Part shown: positions 8,445 to 15,997 of the stretch, in pieces
Numbering within the stretch: the stretch's first letter is position 1
How the letters are laid out: each line of letters opens with the position of its first letter
Assembly (NCBI GenBank): GCA_903873805.1
Contig: CAIQQB010000077.1
Coordinates: forward strand, 1-38,250
Source: an uncultured Opitutia bacterium
GTDB taxonomy: Bacteria; Verrucomicrobiota; Verrucomicrobiia; Opitutales; Opitutaceae
Direction of reading: 5' to 3'
DNA length: 38,250 nucleotides
Notes under the pieces: generated by a model
What the model was told of the DNA's origin: nothing
Seen by the model: the letters and a program-made list of their open reading frames with translations, nothing else
Databases searched by the model: none
Program-made: the position numbers and the translations under genes

Positions 8445-9080
8445 TCAGGGACGGATGTAGTCCTGCAGCTCGGACTGAAGCAGCTGCTTGGCATAGTGAA
8501 GGCGCGAACGGACGGTGCCCACCGAGCAATGCATGATCTCGGCGATCTCCTCATGGCTGAGGCCATCAATTTCGAATAGTGTGACCACGGTTCTGTGCTT
8601 GATAGACAGCTTTTGCAGAGCCTCGTTCAATTTTTCCTGAAGTTCCTTGGCGAAAGTCTCCCGGTCGGCCCCCCCGGCATCCGTCAGCCGGTCAAGCACC
8701 TCGGCGGCTTTGCCCTCCGCCGCCAGCTGGTCAAAGCTGAAAAATGTCCGCAGCCGGTTCCGCCGCAGGTGGGTCAGGGAGGAGTTGACGGCGATGCGGT
8801 AAAGCCAGGTAAAAAACGAAGCCTGCCCGGCAAAACGGTGGATGGACTGGAAGGCCTTGATGAAAACGTCCTGGGTCAGGTCGGCCGCATCCTCCCGGTT
8901 GGAGGTCATGTGGTAGATCAGGCCGTATACGCGCTCCCGATAGCGGCGGATGAGCTGGTCAAACGCCGCGACTTCGCCGGCCTGCACCCGTTGCACAATC
9001 ACCGAGTCGGCGTCCGCCTCCTGCCGTCGCTCCGGCGAGGCCACCAAGGGCTTGGTGAGGACTTTGGACAGGACGCTCAT
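8445..9080 (-). CDS. ECF RNA polymerase sigma factor
   Basis: A 211-residue sigma-70 family factor of the extracytoplasmic-function group (RpoE/SigW-like). Region 2 spans about 36-103 and includes REDAADLTQDVFIKAF and SFFTWLYRIAVN. Region 4 spans about 148-198 with LSIKHRTVVTLFEIDGLSHE, EEIAEIMHCSVGTVRSRL and HYAKQLL, a standard helix-turn-helix. It directs RNA polymerase to promoters of a stress or envelope regulon. The ATG at 9080 gives the usual short N-terminal extension; the frame stays open upstream but is not sigma-like. The likely regulator is the next gene. A 14-bp perfect palindrome lies 43 bp upstream of the start. Confidence 0.94.
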   Translation of the reverse strand: MSVLSKVLTKPLVASPERRQEADADSVIVQRVQAGEVAAFDQLIRRYRERVYGLIYHMTSNREDAADLTQDVFIKAFQSIHRFAGQASFFTWLYRIAVNSSLTHLRRNRLRTFFSFDQLAAEGKAAEVLDRLTDAGGADRETFAKELQEKLNEALQKLSIKHRTVVTLFEIDGLSHEEIAEIMHCSVGTVRSRLHYAKQLLQSELQDYIRP

Positions 9081-9122
9081 CGGGAAGGTCACGCTGCCGT
9101 AACCATCCCGTACGTGCAAATG

Positions 9123-9136
9123 GAAAGTGCACTTTC
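9123..9136. promoter_or_regulatory. 14-bp perfect palindrome, candidate operator
   Basis: GAAAGTGCACTTTC reads the same on both strands. It lies in the 209-bp region between the divergent sigma and DUF1080 genes, 43 bp before the sigma start. It is more AT-rich than its surroundings. A dimeric regulator site is possible; nothing else supports the assignment. Confidence 0.4.
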
Positions 9137-9289
9137 TGGGCAAGCCGCTCGTCCGGCGTATGTTCGCCATCCTCAGCTCCGATCCTCGCCGCCTCCCTGC
9201 CGGCCGGGCCCCGACGGGGCCGAGGCGGCGGAGCGCAAATAGCATTGAAATGTCCGCCCGGTCGGACGTGAATGCCGCCCACCCCACGG

Positions 9290-10063
9290 ATGAACAGGCT
9301 CACCCCCGCCACTCGCTCCACCCCGGGATTTGTCCGGCACCTTCTGCCGGCCGTCCTCAGCACCTGTGCCATCGGCGTCTGCACCCCGATCTCCTGTCCG
9401 GCCGCCGACGCTACCCCGGCCGCGGCTCCGGCGACCAGCCTCGCGAGCCCCCCGCCGAAGGACAGCGTCGTGCTCTGGAACGGTCGCGACGTCACGGGCT
9501 GGAAGATCTTCCTCAGCGATCCGGCCGTGGAACCGCACACCATCTGGAGCGTGGCCGACGGGGTGCTGCATCTCGTCGGCAAACCCAACGGCTACCTGCA
9601 CACCGAGCAGACTTTTTCCAACTACCTCCTCCATGTCGAGTGGCGCTGGCCGGCCGGCGCGGACCCGCGGAGCAACAGCGGGGTCTTCGTGCATGTCGGC
9701 GGACCCGACGCGATCTGGCCGCCCGGCGTGGAGTGCCAGCTCCAGGCGGGCAATGCCGGCCAGTTGGTCGGCACCGGCGTCGACCTGCCAGGTGCACCCG
9801 TCAGCAACAAAAAGCCGCGCGCGCCCAAGCTCGCGGCGGCGTCCGAAAAGCCGTTTGGCGAGTGGAACACCTACGACATCATTTGCCGGGGCGACGTCAT
9901 TGAGGTGTCCGTCAACGGCGTGCGGCAGAACCGCGTCGAAAAAGTCTCGGTGAAGTCCGGCGGCATCGGTCTGCAGATGGAGGGTTACCCGGTCGATTTC
10001 CGCAACCTCTGGCTGCAACCCCTGCCCGCCGCCGACCCCGCGAAAACGCCGCCGGCTCGCTGA
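9290..10063 (+). CDS. Secreted DUF1080 (3-keto-disaccharide hydrolase-like) protein
   Basis: A 257-residue exported protein with an N-terminal signal sequence (about 1-38) and one DUF1080 domain at about 60-250. Typical family features are VVLWNGRDVTGWKIF at the start, WSVADGVLHLVGKPNGYL, FSNYLLHVEWRWP, SNSGVFVHV, GVECQLQ, and the end GIGLQMEGYPVDFRNLWLQP. The fold is a concanavalin-like beta sandwich; members act on or bind 3-keto-glycosides and other sugars and are abundant in Verrucomicrobia and Planctomycetes. The ATG at 9290 was preferred over one at 9272 because it places the signal sequence closer to the start; either is possible. It is divergent from the sigma gene. Confidence 0.85.
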   Translation: MNRLTPATRSTPGFVRHLLPAVLSTCAIGVCTPISCPAADATPAAAPATSLASPPPKDSVVLWNGRDVTGWKIFLSDPAVEPHTIWSVADGVLHLVGKPNGYLHTEQTFSNYLLHVEWRWPAGADPRSNSGVFVHVGGPDAIWPPGVECQLQAGNAGQLVGTGVDLPGAPVSNKKPRAPKLAAASEKPFGEWNTYDIICRGDVIEVSVNGVRQNRVEKVSVKSGGIGLQMEGYPVDFRNLWLQPLPAADPAKTPPAR

Positions 10064-10074
10064 GCCCCAAACCT

Positions 10075-10095
10075 GGCTCGACGCAAGGTCGAGCC
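10075..10095. repeat. Short perfect hairpin between convergent genes
   Basis: GGCTCGAC and GTCGAGCC form an 8-bp perfect stem around the loop GCAAG. It sits between the convergent DUF1080 and gmk genes (their stops are 61 bp apart). It could act as a transcript end for both strands or be one of the small palindromic repeats of this genome; no T-run follows. Confidence 0.55.
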
Positions 10096-10124
10096 CTACT
10101 GGAAGACTCGCATCACGGCCGGCC

Positions 10125-10733
10125 TCACTCCGCGGCCACCCTTTGCTGCACCGCTTTGCCTATCTTCCGCAGGGCCTGGAAATCGGCCTCGCGGTCGCGG
10201 CTTTCGATCACGTGGTCGAATTTCCCCATCTCGAGCAGCTCGTGCGCGGCAGTCTGCATGCGGCGCTCGATCTCGGCGGCGCCATCGCCGCGCGCAATGA
10301 GCCGCCGGCGCAGTTCGTCGGGCGGCGCGACGGTGACAAACACCGTGCCCATCCGCTGCGCGAGGAGCGGGCGCTCCGCGGCGGCGCGGCGCAGGCTGGC
10401 CACGCCCTGCACGTCCACGTTGATGATCAGGCTGCGGCCGGCCGCCAGCGGCCCGAGCACCGCGGTCGCCAGCGTGCCGTAGCGGTGACGGCCGTGGACG
10501 CAGGCCCACTCGAGGAACTCGCCCGCGGCCAGTTTCGCGTCGAACTGCTCCGGCGTGAGAAAATGGTAGTCGCGGCCGTCGGCCTCCCCCGGACGCGGCG
10601 GACGGGTCGTGGCGGTGACGACGCGTTCGAAGCCCGGCACCTCGGCGACGAAGCGTTCGCAGAGCGTCGTCTTGCCCGAGCCCGCCGGGCCGGCGAGGAC
10701 GAGGAAGACGGACGGCGGCGCGGCGGCGGTCAT
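10125..10733 (-). CDS. gmk: Guanylate kinase
   Basis: A 202-residue P-loop kinase that phosphorylates GMP or dGMP with ATP in the cytoplasm. The Walker A motif GPAGSGKTTL is at residues 15-24. The GMP-binding region follows (VVTATTRPPRPGEADGRDYH), then FLEWACVHGRHRYGT, and INVDVQGVASLR. RRRLIARGDGAAEIERRM near residue 150 is the lid region. Length is normal for the family. It starts 12 bp after the stop of the preceding membrane-protein gene on the same strand, so the two are probably co-transcribed. Confidence 0.94.
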   Translation of the reverse strand: MTAAAPPSVFLVLAGPAGSGKTTLCERFVAEVPGFERVVTATTRPPRPGEADGRDYHFLTPEQFDAKLAAGEFLEWACVHGRHRYGTLATAVLGPLAAGRSLIINVDVQGVASLRRAAAERPLLAQRMGTVFVTVAPPDELRRRLIARGDGAAEIERRMQTAAHELLEMGKFDHVIESRDREADFQALRKIGKAVQQRVAAE

Positions 10734-10745
10734 GGCCGGGCGCCG

Positions 10746-11285
10746 TCAGTAGGTGAACGCGACCACCGCCAAGAGCAGTCCGTAGGCCGCAAGCACGCCG
10801 CCGACCACGCGCGGCCGCGCCCGGGAGGCGAACAGCCACTGGAAAAAGTCGCGGAGCCAGTAGGGTTGGGCGCCGAGCCAGATCGCGAGGGCGATCGCGA
10901 CGTAAACGGCCACCTTGTAGAAGTTGATCTGCCAGTGCTCGAAGTTCATGTAGCCGGCCGCCAGCAGCGGTGAGGCGCTCAGCAGGGTGAGCACGCACAG
11001 CCCGCGTACCGCGAGGAAATCGGGCACGAACTTGAACGAGAGGACCGCCACCACGGTGAAGCCGATGAAGAGCCACGTGCGGTATTCGCCGAAGTCAGCC
11101 GGCGAGAGGTCCAGCACCTTGTAAAGAAACCAGGCGGCGCCGGTGCCGAAGAAGACGTAGGCCGCGTCCTGGGACCGGGGCAGCGCCTTGAGCACGGTGG
11201 CGACGGTGGCGTGCCCGCTCAGCAGCGCCCCGCCGAGAACGAGGAGCAGCAGGCCGGGAATGAGGGTGGCGAGGGTGAGGGACAT
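10746..11285 (-). CDS. Multi-pass membrane protein, unknown
   Basis: A 179-residue protein with about five or six hydrophobic segments, starting MSLTLATLIPGLLLLVLGG. Others include TWLFIGFTVVAVLSF, FYKVAVYVAIALAIWLGA and VVGGVLAAYGLLLAVVAFTY at the C terminus. No family was recognised. The ATG at 11285 starts directly at the first membrane segment. It lies between the four-helix-bundle gene and gmk on the same strand. The start codon is 6 bp from the outer end of the GTTCTC inverted-repeat element, so its promoter or ribosome site lies in or beyond that element. Confidence 0.78.
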   Translation of the reverse strand: MSLTLATLIPGLLLLVLGGALLSGHATVATVLKALPRSQDAAYVFFGTGAAWFLYKVLDLSPADFGEYRTWLFIGFTVVAVLSFKFVPDFLAVRGLCVLTLLSASPLLAAGYMNFEHWQINFYKVAVYVAIALAIWLGAQPYWLRDFFQWLFASRARPRVVGGVLAAYGLLLAVVAFTY

Positions 11286-11290
11286 GTTGA

Positions 11291-11786
11291 AAATCGTTCT
11301 CGTTCTCCTATTCGTTCTCGTTCTCAAAGCCAGCCCCACCTTCATAGGTGACCTCTTCCTCACGCACCATGCCGGATATGGGCTCGGGTGAGAATCGGGC
11401 AATGAGCCCCGAAACGAGCGCAACAGCAGCCAGCAGGATTTCTTTCCCTTGGTCAGCCGTGATGGCATCGAGCTTTTGGCGGGCAACAAGCACATCCAGG
11501 CAAGCCGCACACTCGACCGCCGATCCGCGAGCAATGTCAAGGAAGCGGCAGCGGTCGGCATGGGACCGTTTGCCGTTTCCCTCGGCCAGATGCAGCACCG
11601 TGCTGGTCGAAGCACGGTCGAGCTGATCGCGTGCAGCGAGCTTGGCGGGAAGATTTTCGATGACCGGTCCGGCCCAGGCGGCGAAGCGCAGTGCCTCCTG
11701 GTAGGCACGGAGTTTTTCGTGGTCGAATTTCGGCGTGGGCATGGTCAGCTTGGAACGAGAACGAGAATGAGTAGGAGAACGATTAT
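11291..11786. mobile_element. GTTCTC-type inverted-repeat element with enclosed gene (copy A)
   Basis: About 35-bp inverted repeats at 11291-11325 and 11753-11786 enclose a single four-helix-bundle gene. The left arm reads AATCGTTCTCGTTCTCC and onward; the reverse complement of the right arm begins AATCGTTCTC and continues CTACTCATTCTCGTTCTC. Three gene-less copies of the same repeat occur at 23475, 26110 and 26812. The left arm encodes the ENENE end of the enclosed protein, and the right arm carries the miaB stop codon. The design (terminal stem plus S23-type gene) is that of the intervening sequences found in some 23S rRNA genes, here between two ordinary genes. Confidence 0.65.
11308..11742 (-). 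CDS. Four-helix-bundle protein, S23/23S-IVS type
   Basis: A 144-residue mostly helical protein of the four-helix-bundle group (S23 or 23S rRNA intervening-sequence protein). Family features are an early FDHEKLRAYQEALRFAAW, the helix LAARDQLDRASTSTVLHLAE with GNGKRS, and FLDIARGSAVECAACLDVL. Members form pentameric barrels; related Avd proteins work with diversity-generating reverse transcriptases, but no reverse transcriptase is present here. The C-terminal FENENE is encoded by the inverted repeat itself. The ATG at 11742 gives the full first helix. Its molecular role is unknown in this family outside Avd. Confidence 0.85.
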   Translation of the reverse strand: MPTPKFDHEKLRAYQEALRFAAWAGPVIENLPAKLAARDQLDRASTSTVLHLAEGNGKRSHADRCRFLDIARGSAVECAACLDVLVARQKLDAITADQGKEILLAAVALVSGLIARFSPEPISGMVREEEVTYEGGAGFENENE

Positions 11787-13153
11787 AATCCGACCCCCGC
11801 GAGCACCAGCTCGCCGTACAGGGTGCTCACGGATGCCCGCTCGATTCTCAGGGGCACCAGCTGGCCCACCAGCCGCGGCTCGGCCTCGAACACGCACACC
11901 CGGTTGCCACGCGTGCGGCCGGTGTAGCGCCGGCCCGTCTGGTCCGGGCCCTCGACCAGAACCTCTTCCACCGTGCCGACCAGCGCCTCGTTCCGGCGCA
12001 ATGAGTTCGCCTCGAGCAGCCGGAGGAGAATCTGGTTGCGCTCCTCCTTCACCGCCTCGGGCACCTGGTCCGGCATCGACGCCGCGGGCGTGCCGGAGCG
12101 GACGCTGTATTTGAACACATACGCCATGTCGTAGTTCGCCCACACGAACAGCTCCCGGGTCTGCGCAAAATCCTCCTCGGTCTCACCCGGGAAGCCCACG
12201 ATGACATCGGTCGAAAAATACATCCCCGGCCGCACGGCGCGGAGCGCCTCCACGATCTCCCGGTAGCGTTCGCGGCTGTAGGGCCGGTTCATCGCGCGGA
12301 GGATGCGGTTGCTGCCGGACTGCATCGGCAGGTGAACGTATTCGCAGAGCTTGGGCAGCCGGCCGTAGGCGGCGACCAGATCCTCCCGGAAACCACGCGG
12401 GTGCGGCGAAGTGAAACGGATGCGCCCGATTCCCTCGATGGCATGGACCTGTTCCAGCAGCTGCACGAAGGCCGACAACCCGTTTGTCGCCGGGTAGTCG
12501 CGCCGCCCGTAGCTGGTCACGATCTGGCCGAGCAGCGTGATTTCACGCACCCCGCGCTCCGCAAGCTCGCGGCATTCGGCCACGATGTCGGCCATCGGCC
12601 GCGAGCGCTCGTCACCCCGGGTCTTCGGCACGATGCAGAACGCACAGTCCATGTCGCACCCCTGCTGGATCGAGACAAAGGCGCTGACCGGCGGCATCGC
12701 GCCGTCCGTTTCCAAGTGGTCGCGGATGGTGTTCTGCGAACCGGCCTCCGCTGCGATGTCCACGATGGACTCCCCGACAGGCACGCCGGCCGCGCGGGCG
12801 GCGCGCAGGTTGTCGAGGTAGCCGGGCACCTGGTGGAACTTCTGCGTGCCGACGATGAGATCCACGTCGGGCAGCTGGTCCAGCAGCGCCGCGCCGCGGT
12901 TCTGCGCCATGCAGCCGAGGATGCCGAGGATGAAGTCGGGGCGGCGCTTCTTGCGGGCCATCACGTTGGCGGCCTTGCCGATGGCCTTCTGCTCGGCGGC
13001 GTCGCGCACGGAGCAGGTGTTGAGCAGCAGGATGTCGCAGTCGTGCTCGGAACCCACGATGCGGTAGCCGCGGGCGCGCAGCATCGCCGCGACGGCCTCG
13101 CTGTCGCGTTCGTTCATCTGGCAGCCGTAGGTTTTGATATGGACGCGGTTCAT
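11783..13153 (-). CDS. miaB: tRNA-2-methylthio-N6-dimethylallyladenosine synthase MiaB
   Basis: A 456-residue radical-SAM methylthiotransferase that adds a methylthio group to i6A37 of tRNAs. The N-terminal UPF0004 domain has the auxiliary cluster cysteines 11, 47 and 81. The radical-SAM motif GCDMDCAFCIVP holds Cys166, Cys170 and Cys173. LPMQSGSNRILRAMNRPYSR is the MiaB-typical segment, and a TRAM domain closes the protein (about 390-450). Start and length fit the family. Its stop codon lies inside the right arm of the GTTCTC inverted-repeat element, so the element abuts or replaced the original gene end. It is divergent from the lytic transglycosylase gene. Confidence 0.96.
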   Translation of the reverse strand: MNRVHIKTYGCQMNERDSEAVAAMLRARGYRIVGSEHDCDILLLNTCSVRDAAEQKAIGKAANVMARKKRRPDFILGILGCMAQNRGAALLDQLPDVDLIVGTQKFHQVPGYLDNLRAARAAGVPVGESIVDIAAEAGSQNTIRDHLETDGAMPPVSAFVSIQQGCDMDCAFCIVPKTRGDERSRPMADIVAECRELAERGVREITLLGQIVTSYGRRDYPATNGLSAFVQLLEQVHAIEGIGRIRFTSPHPRGFREDLVAAYGRLPKLCEYVHLPMQSGSNRILRAMNRPYSRERYREIVEALRAVRPGMYFSTDVIVGFPGETEEDFAQTRELFVWANYDMAYVFKYSVRSGTPAASMPDQVPEAVKEERNQILLRLLEANSLRRNEALVGTVEEVLVEGPDQTGRRYTGRTRGNRVCVFEAEPRLVGQLVPLRIERASVSTLYGELVLAGVGL

Positions 13154-13267
13154 CCGGCGGGACGGGTCTAGTTACCCGGTGGCCCCGGCGGGTCAAACGG
13201 GAAAGCGCACTCCCGGCTCGCACGGGGACGGCGAACTCTTATCGTGCCGACGGGTCAAACCCACCCC

Positions 13268-14248
13268 GTGCCCCGTTTCACCCTCATCGTTTGCCTGCCG
13301 GTGCTCCTCCTGGCCGCACCCGTTCGTGCCGCCGAACCGCCATCCGGCAACACAACCGCCCCCACCCCGGCCGCGCCGCCGCCGGACCTCTATGACATTG
13401 GCAAGTCGCTGTTTGACGCCTATGCGCCGCCCGAAGTGAAGGCGCAGTATGAGTTTGTCTCGCGCGAGCAATTCGACGGGCTGGTCGGCGGCCTGCAAAA
13501 GGCGTTTGCAACGGGTTCGTTTGACGAACTGGCCGCCTATGAGCAGCAGGTGAAGGACACTATCGCGGCCTTGCGCCTCGCACCCGGCAACGAGGACTAC
13601 GCCGATTGGCTGGCCGCCCGCCTGGATGACATCGAGGCTGCCAAGGAAGCGGCCAAGCCGCCCCCGCCGCCGGTGCCCGGCGTGCCGGTTCCGCCGCCAC
13701 CCGCGGCGCCCGGCGTGCCGCTGTACGACCTCTGGCTCCGACGCCTCAAGGGCCGGCCGGTGCCCGCCAACGCCGCCGCCTACATGCCCGGGCTCAAGGC
13801 CGCCTTCATCGCCCAAGGGCTGCCCGCCGCCTTTGCCTGGCTGGCCGAGGTCGAGTCCAGCCTCAACCCGAAGGCGCGCAGCCCGGCCGGCGCCCGCGGG
13901 CTCTACCAACTCATGCCCGAGACCGCGCGCTTGCTCGGCCTCAGCACCTTCCTGCCCGACGACCGCACCGATCCGTACAAAAGCGCCCGCGCTTCCGCGC
14001 AGCTCCTCCGCCGCCTCCGCGAGCATTTTGGGTCCTGGCCCCTCGCCCTCGCCGCCTACAACGCCGGCGAGGGCCGCATCGACCGCGCCCTGGAAAAGGG
14101 CCACGCCACCACCTACGCCGAAATCGCCGGCACGCTGCCCGCTGAAACGCGTCTCTATGTGCCCAAGGTGCTCGCCACGCTGGCCCTGCGCGAGGGTGTC
14201 GATCCCAGCGGTCTGCCCGCGCCCGGCCGAATCCCGGCGGCGCCATAA
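13268..14248 (+). CDS. Lytic transglycosylase (SLT domain), exported
   Basis: A 326-residue exported protein with a signal peptide (about 1-22, ending VRAA) and a C-terminal SLT lysozyme-like domain at about 180-305. The catalytic motif is EVESSLNPKARS, with Glu196 the general acid, followed by GARGLYQLMPETARLLG and LALAAYNAGEGRID. The middle part is alanine/proline-rich with a helical segment. Such enzymes cleave the glycan strand of peptidoglycan in the periplasm. Both possible starts are GTG (13244 and 13268); the later was chosen because it gives a normal signal peptide. The two proline-rich stretches before the domain are linkers. Confidence 0.88.
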   Translation: MPRFTLIVCLPVLLLAAPVRAAEPPSGNTTAPTPAAPPPDLYDIGKSLFDAYAPPEVKAQYEFVSREQFDGLVGGLQKAFATGSFDELAAYEQQVKDTIAALRLAPGNEDYADWLAARLDDIEAAKEAAKPPPPPVPGVPVPPPPAAPGVPLYDLWLRRLKGRPVPANAAAYMPGLKAAFIAQGLPAAFAWLAEVESSLNPKARSPAGARGLYQLMPETARLLGLSTFLPDDRTDPYKSARASAQLLRRLREHFGSWPLALAAYNAGEGRIDRALEKGHATTYAEIAGTLPAETRLYVPKVLATLALREGVDPSGLPAPGRIPAAP

Positions 14249-14491
14249 AAACCCGGAGCCTGCATGAGATTGGAAGGTCTCATTTATGCCGCGACCGGGA
14301 TGCCTTGCTTGATGTGGGCGGAGTGACCGCCCTTCGCGATCCGGCCGATGCGGGATGTGGGCTCCCCGCCCTCAGATTCAAACATTGCACCCTTCAGCCG
14401 CATCACTCCGCGTCGATGACCGGAATCTCAACCATCGACACTGCGGTTTAAATCAGGTTGCACCCGTCGCTTACGTGTCTTTCATCAGATC
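14249..14491. other. Intergenic region before the rhombotarget gene
   Basis: 243 bp between the transglycosylase and the rhombotarget lipoprotein gene. No convincing ORF, tRNA or strong hairpin was seen. It likely holds the promoter of the rhombotarget-rhombosortase unit; the final 40 bp are more AT-rich than the rest. Confidence 0.35.
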
Positions 14492-15370
14492 ATGAACCAC
14501 CTCAAACCGCGCCTGTTGTTCCCTGCGCTACTGGCTCTCGGCGGCGCCCTCCTGCTCACGACCGGCGGCTGTTTCTCCCTCTGGGACGGCCAAAACCAGC
14601 ACCATCAGGCCAGCAGCGTCGTCGGGTATCTCTATCCGAACCAGACCGACCCGCTGCCGCCGCCCGGCCTGCCGGTGCTCCGGCTGCCGCTGCGCGTCGG
14701 CGTCGCCTTCGTGCCATCCGGCAACCAGCGGAATTCCGGTTATATCCCGCCCAACGGCATCACCGAGGCGCAGAAAGCGGTGCTGCTCCAACGGGTGGCC
14801 GATGAGTTCAAGGGCCGCGACTACATCGAACACATTGAGATCGTGCCGACCTCCTATCTCCGGCCCGGGGGCGGCTTCACGAACCTGGATCAGGTGCGCA
14901 ATCTGCTCGGCGTGGACGTCATCGCGCTCGTCGCCTATGATCAGGTGCAGTTCACCGACGAGAACCTGCTCTCCCTCTCGTACTGGACGATCGTCGGCGC
15001 CTATCTATTCCACGGTAACAAAAACGACACCCAGACGCTGCTGGAAGCCGCGGTCTATGACATCGCCAGCCGGCACCTGCTCTTCCGGGCTCCAGGCACC
15101 AGCAGCGTGCAAGGCGGCTCCGCCGCCGTCAACTTGGCTGAAAACCTCCGCACTGACAGCGCCAAGGGCTTTGACGCCGGCACGACTGTGCTGATTGGCA
15201 ACCTCAAGACGCAGCTCGAGGAATTCCGCGAGCGCGTGAAACAGTCGCCCGACGCCGTGGCGCACATCGAGCACAAGCCCGGCTACACCGGTAGTGGCGC
15301 CTTCGGCGGCGCCTTTCTGGCCGCGCTGGCACTGCTGTCTTTGGTGCGCAAACCGTGGCGGCGGACCTGA
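14492..15370 (+). CDS. Rhombotarget lipoprotein (rhombosortase substrate)
   Basis: A 292-residue lipoprotein that looks like the rhombotarget family, the dedicated partner of rhombosortase. A signal peptide ends LLTTGGC, so Cys27 is the likely lipid site. The body contains LRVGVAFVPSGNQRNSGYIP and YLRPGGGFTNLDQVRNLLGV, plus EFRERVKQSPDAVAHIEH. The C terminus carries a GlyGly-CTERM-like sorting tail: GSGAFGG, then a hydrophobic stretch (AFLAALALLSLV) and basic RKPWRR. The family is known to be processed near the GlyGly by the adjacent rhomboid-type protease; that processing is inferred here. It overlaps the next gene by 16 bp, so the two are made together. Confidence 0.88.
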   Translation: MNHLKPRLLFPALLALGGALLLTTGGCFSLWDGQNQHHQASSVVGYLYPNQTDPLPPPGLPVLRLPLRVGVAFVPSGNQRNSGYIPPNGITEAQKAVLLQRVADEFKGRDYIEHIEIVPTSYLRPGGGFTNLDQVRNLLGVDVIALVAYDQVQFTDENLLSLSYWTIVGAYLFHGNKNDTQTLLEAAVYDIASRHLLFRAPGTSSVQGGSAAVNLAENLRTDSAKGFDAGTTVLIGNLKTQLEEFRERVKQSPDAVAHIEHKPGYTGSGAFGGAFLAALALLSLVRKPWRRT

Positions 15371-15960
15371 GCCCGCCTTCCGTCCGGGCCGCCCGGGAGA
15401 CGGTGCCCTGGGCCACGCTCGTGCTCGCCGGCGTCGCGCTGGCCGCATTCGTGTGGCCGGATGCGGCGGGGCTGCTCGTGTATGAACGCGACCGCGTGGT
15501 CGCCGGCGAATGGTGGCGGTTGTGGACGGCCAACCTTGTTCACTTTGGCGGGAGCCACCTCGGCTGGAACCTGCTGGTTTTCGTTCCGACGGGGATCTGG
15601 GCCGAACGGATTGCACCCGGCCGCACCCGTCTGATGCTTGCATTGACCCCCGGTTTGATCGGGATCGCGCTGCTCGCATTTGAGCCCGCGCTCGCGCGCT
15701 ATGCCGGACTGTCCGGTATGGCCGCGGGCACGCTGGCGCTGCTGGTATTCCTGCAGCTTCGCGCCCGAAATGCCGACCGTCTTTTCTGGTGCGGCGTCCT
15801 GGCGCTGCTGGCGGTGAAAATCGGTGCCGAGGCTTTTCTGGGTCGCGCCCTCTTTGCACATTTCGCTGGGACCGATATCCGCCCGGTTCCGCTGGCCCAT
15901 CTCGCGGGCGTGGCGGGGGCCGCGGTGGTGTGCTTCACCCGGCGACCTCGCCCGATTTAG
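15355..15960 (+). CDS. rrtA: Rhombosortase, rhomboid-family intramembrane serine protease
   Basis: A 201-residue intramembrane protease with about six membrane segments. The rhomboid TM2 motif HFGGSHLGWN carries His63, His68 and Asn72. The active-site serine is in YAGLSGMAAG (Ser120, GLSG) and the catalytic histidine in AHLAGVAG (His182). The small size without extra domains is typical of rhombosortases, which cleave GlyGly-CTERM tails of surface proteins. The start is a GTG at 15355 within the end of the lipoprotein gene. Its best candidate substrate is the adjacent lipoprotein. No other GlyGly-CTERM protein was seen in the window. Confidence 0.88.
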   Translation: MAADLSPPSVRAARETVPWATLVLAGVALAAFVWPDAAGLLVYERDRVVAGEWWRLWTANLVHFGGSHLGWNLLVFVPTGIWAERIAPGRTRLMLALTPGLIGIALLAFEPALARYAGLSGMAAGTLALLVFLQLRARNADRLFWCGVLALLAVKIGAEAFLGRALFAHFAGTDIRPVPLAHLAGVAGAAVVCFTRRPRPI

Positions 15961-15997
15961 CGTCGCCAGCCGCCGGCCCGGCGTTTTGTTTGGCCGC

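Noticed and set aside
11308..11742. An Avd-type accessory protein of a diversity-generating retroelement
   Set aside because: No reverse transcriptase, template repeat or variable repeat is visible near it; the protein resembles the general S23 group.
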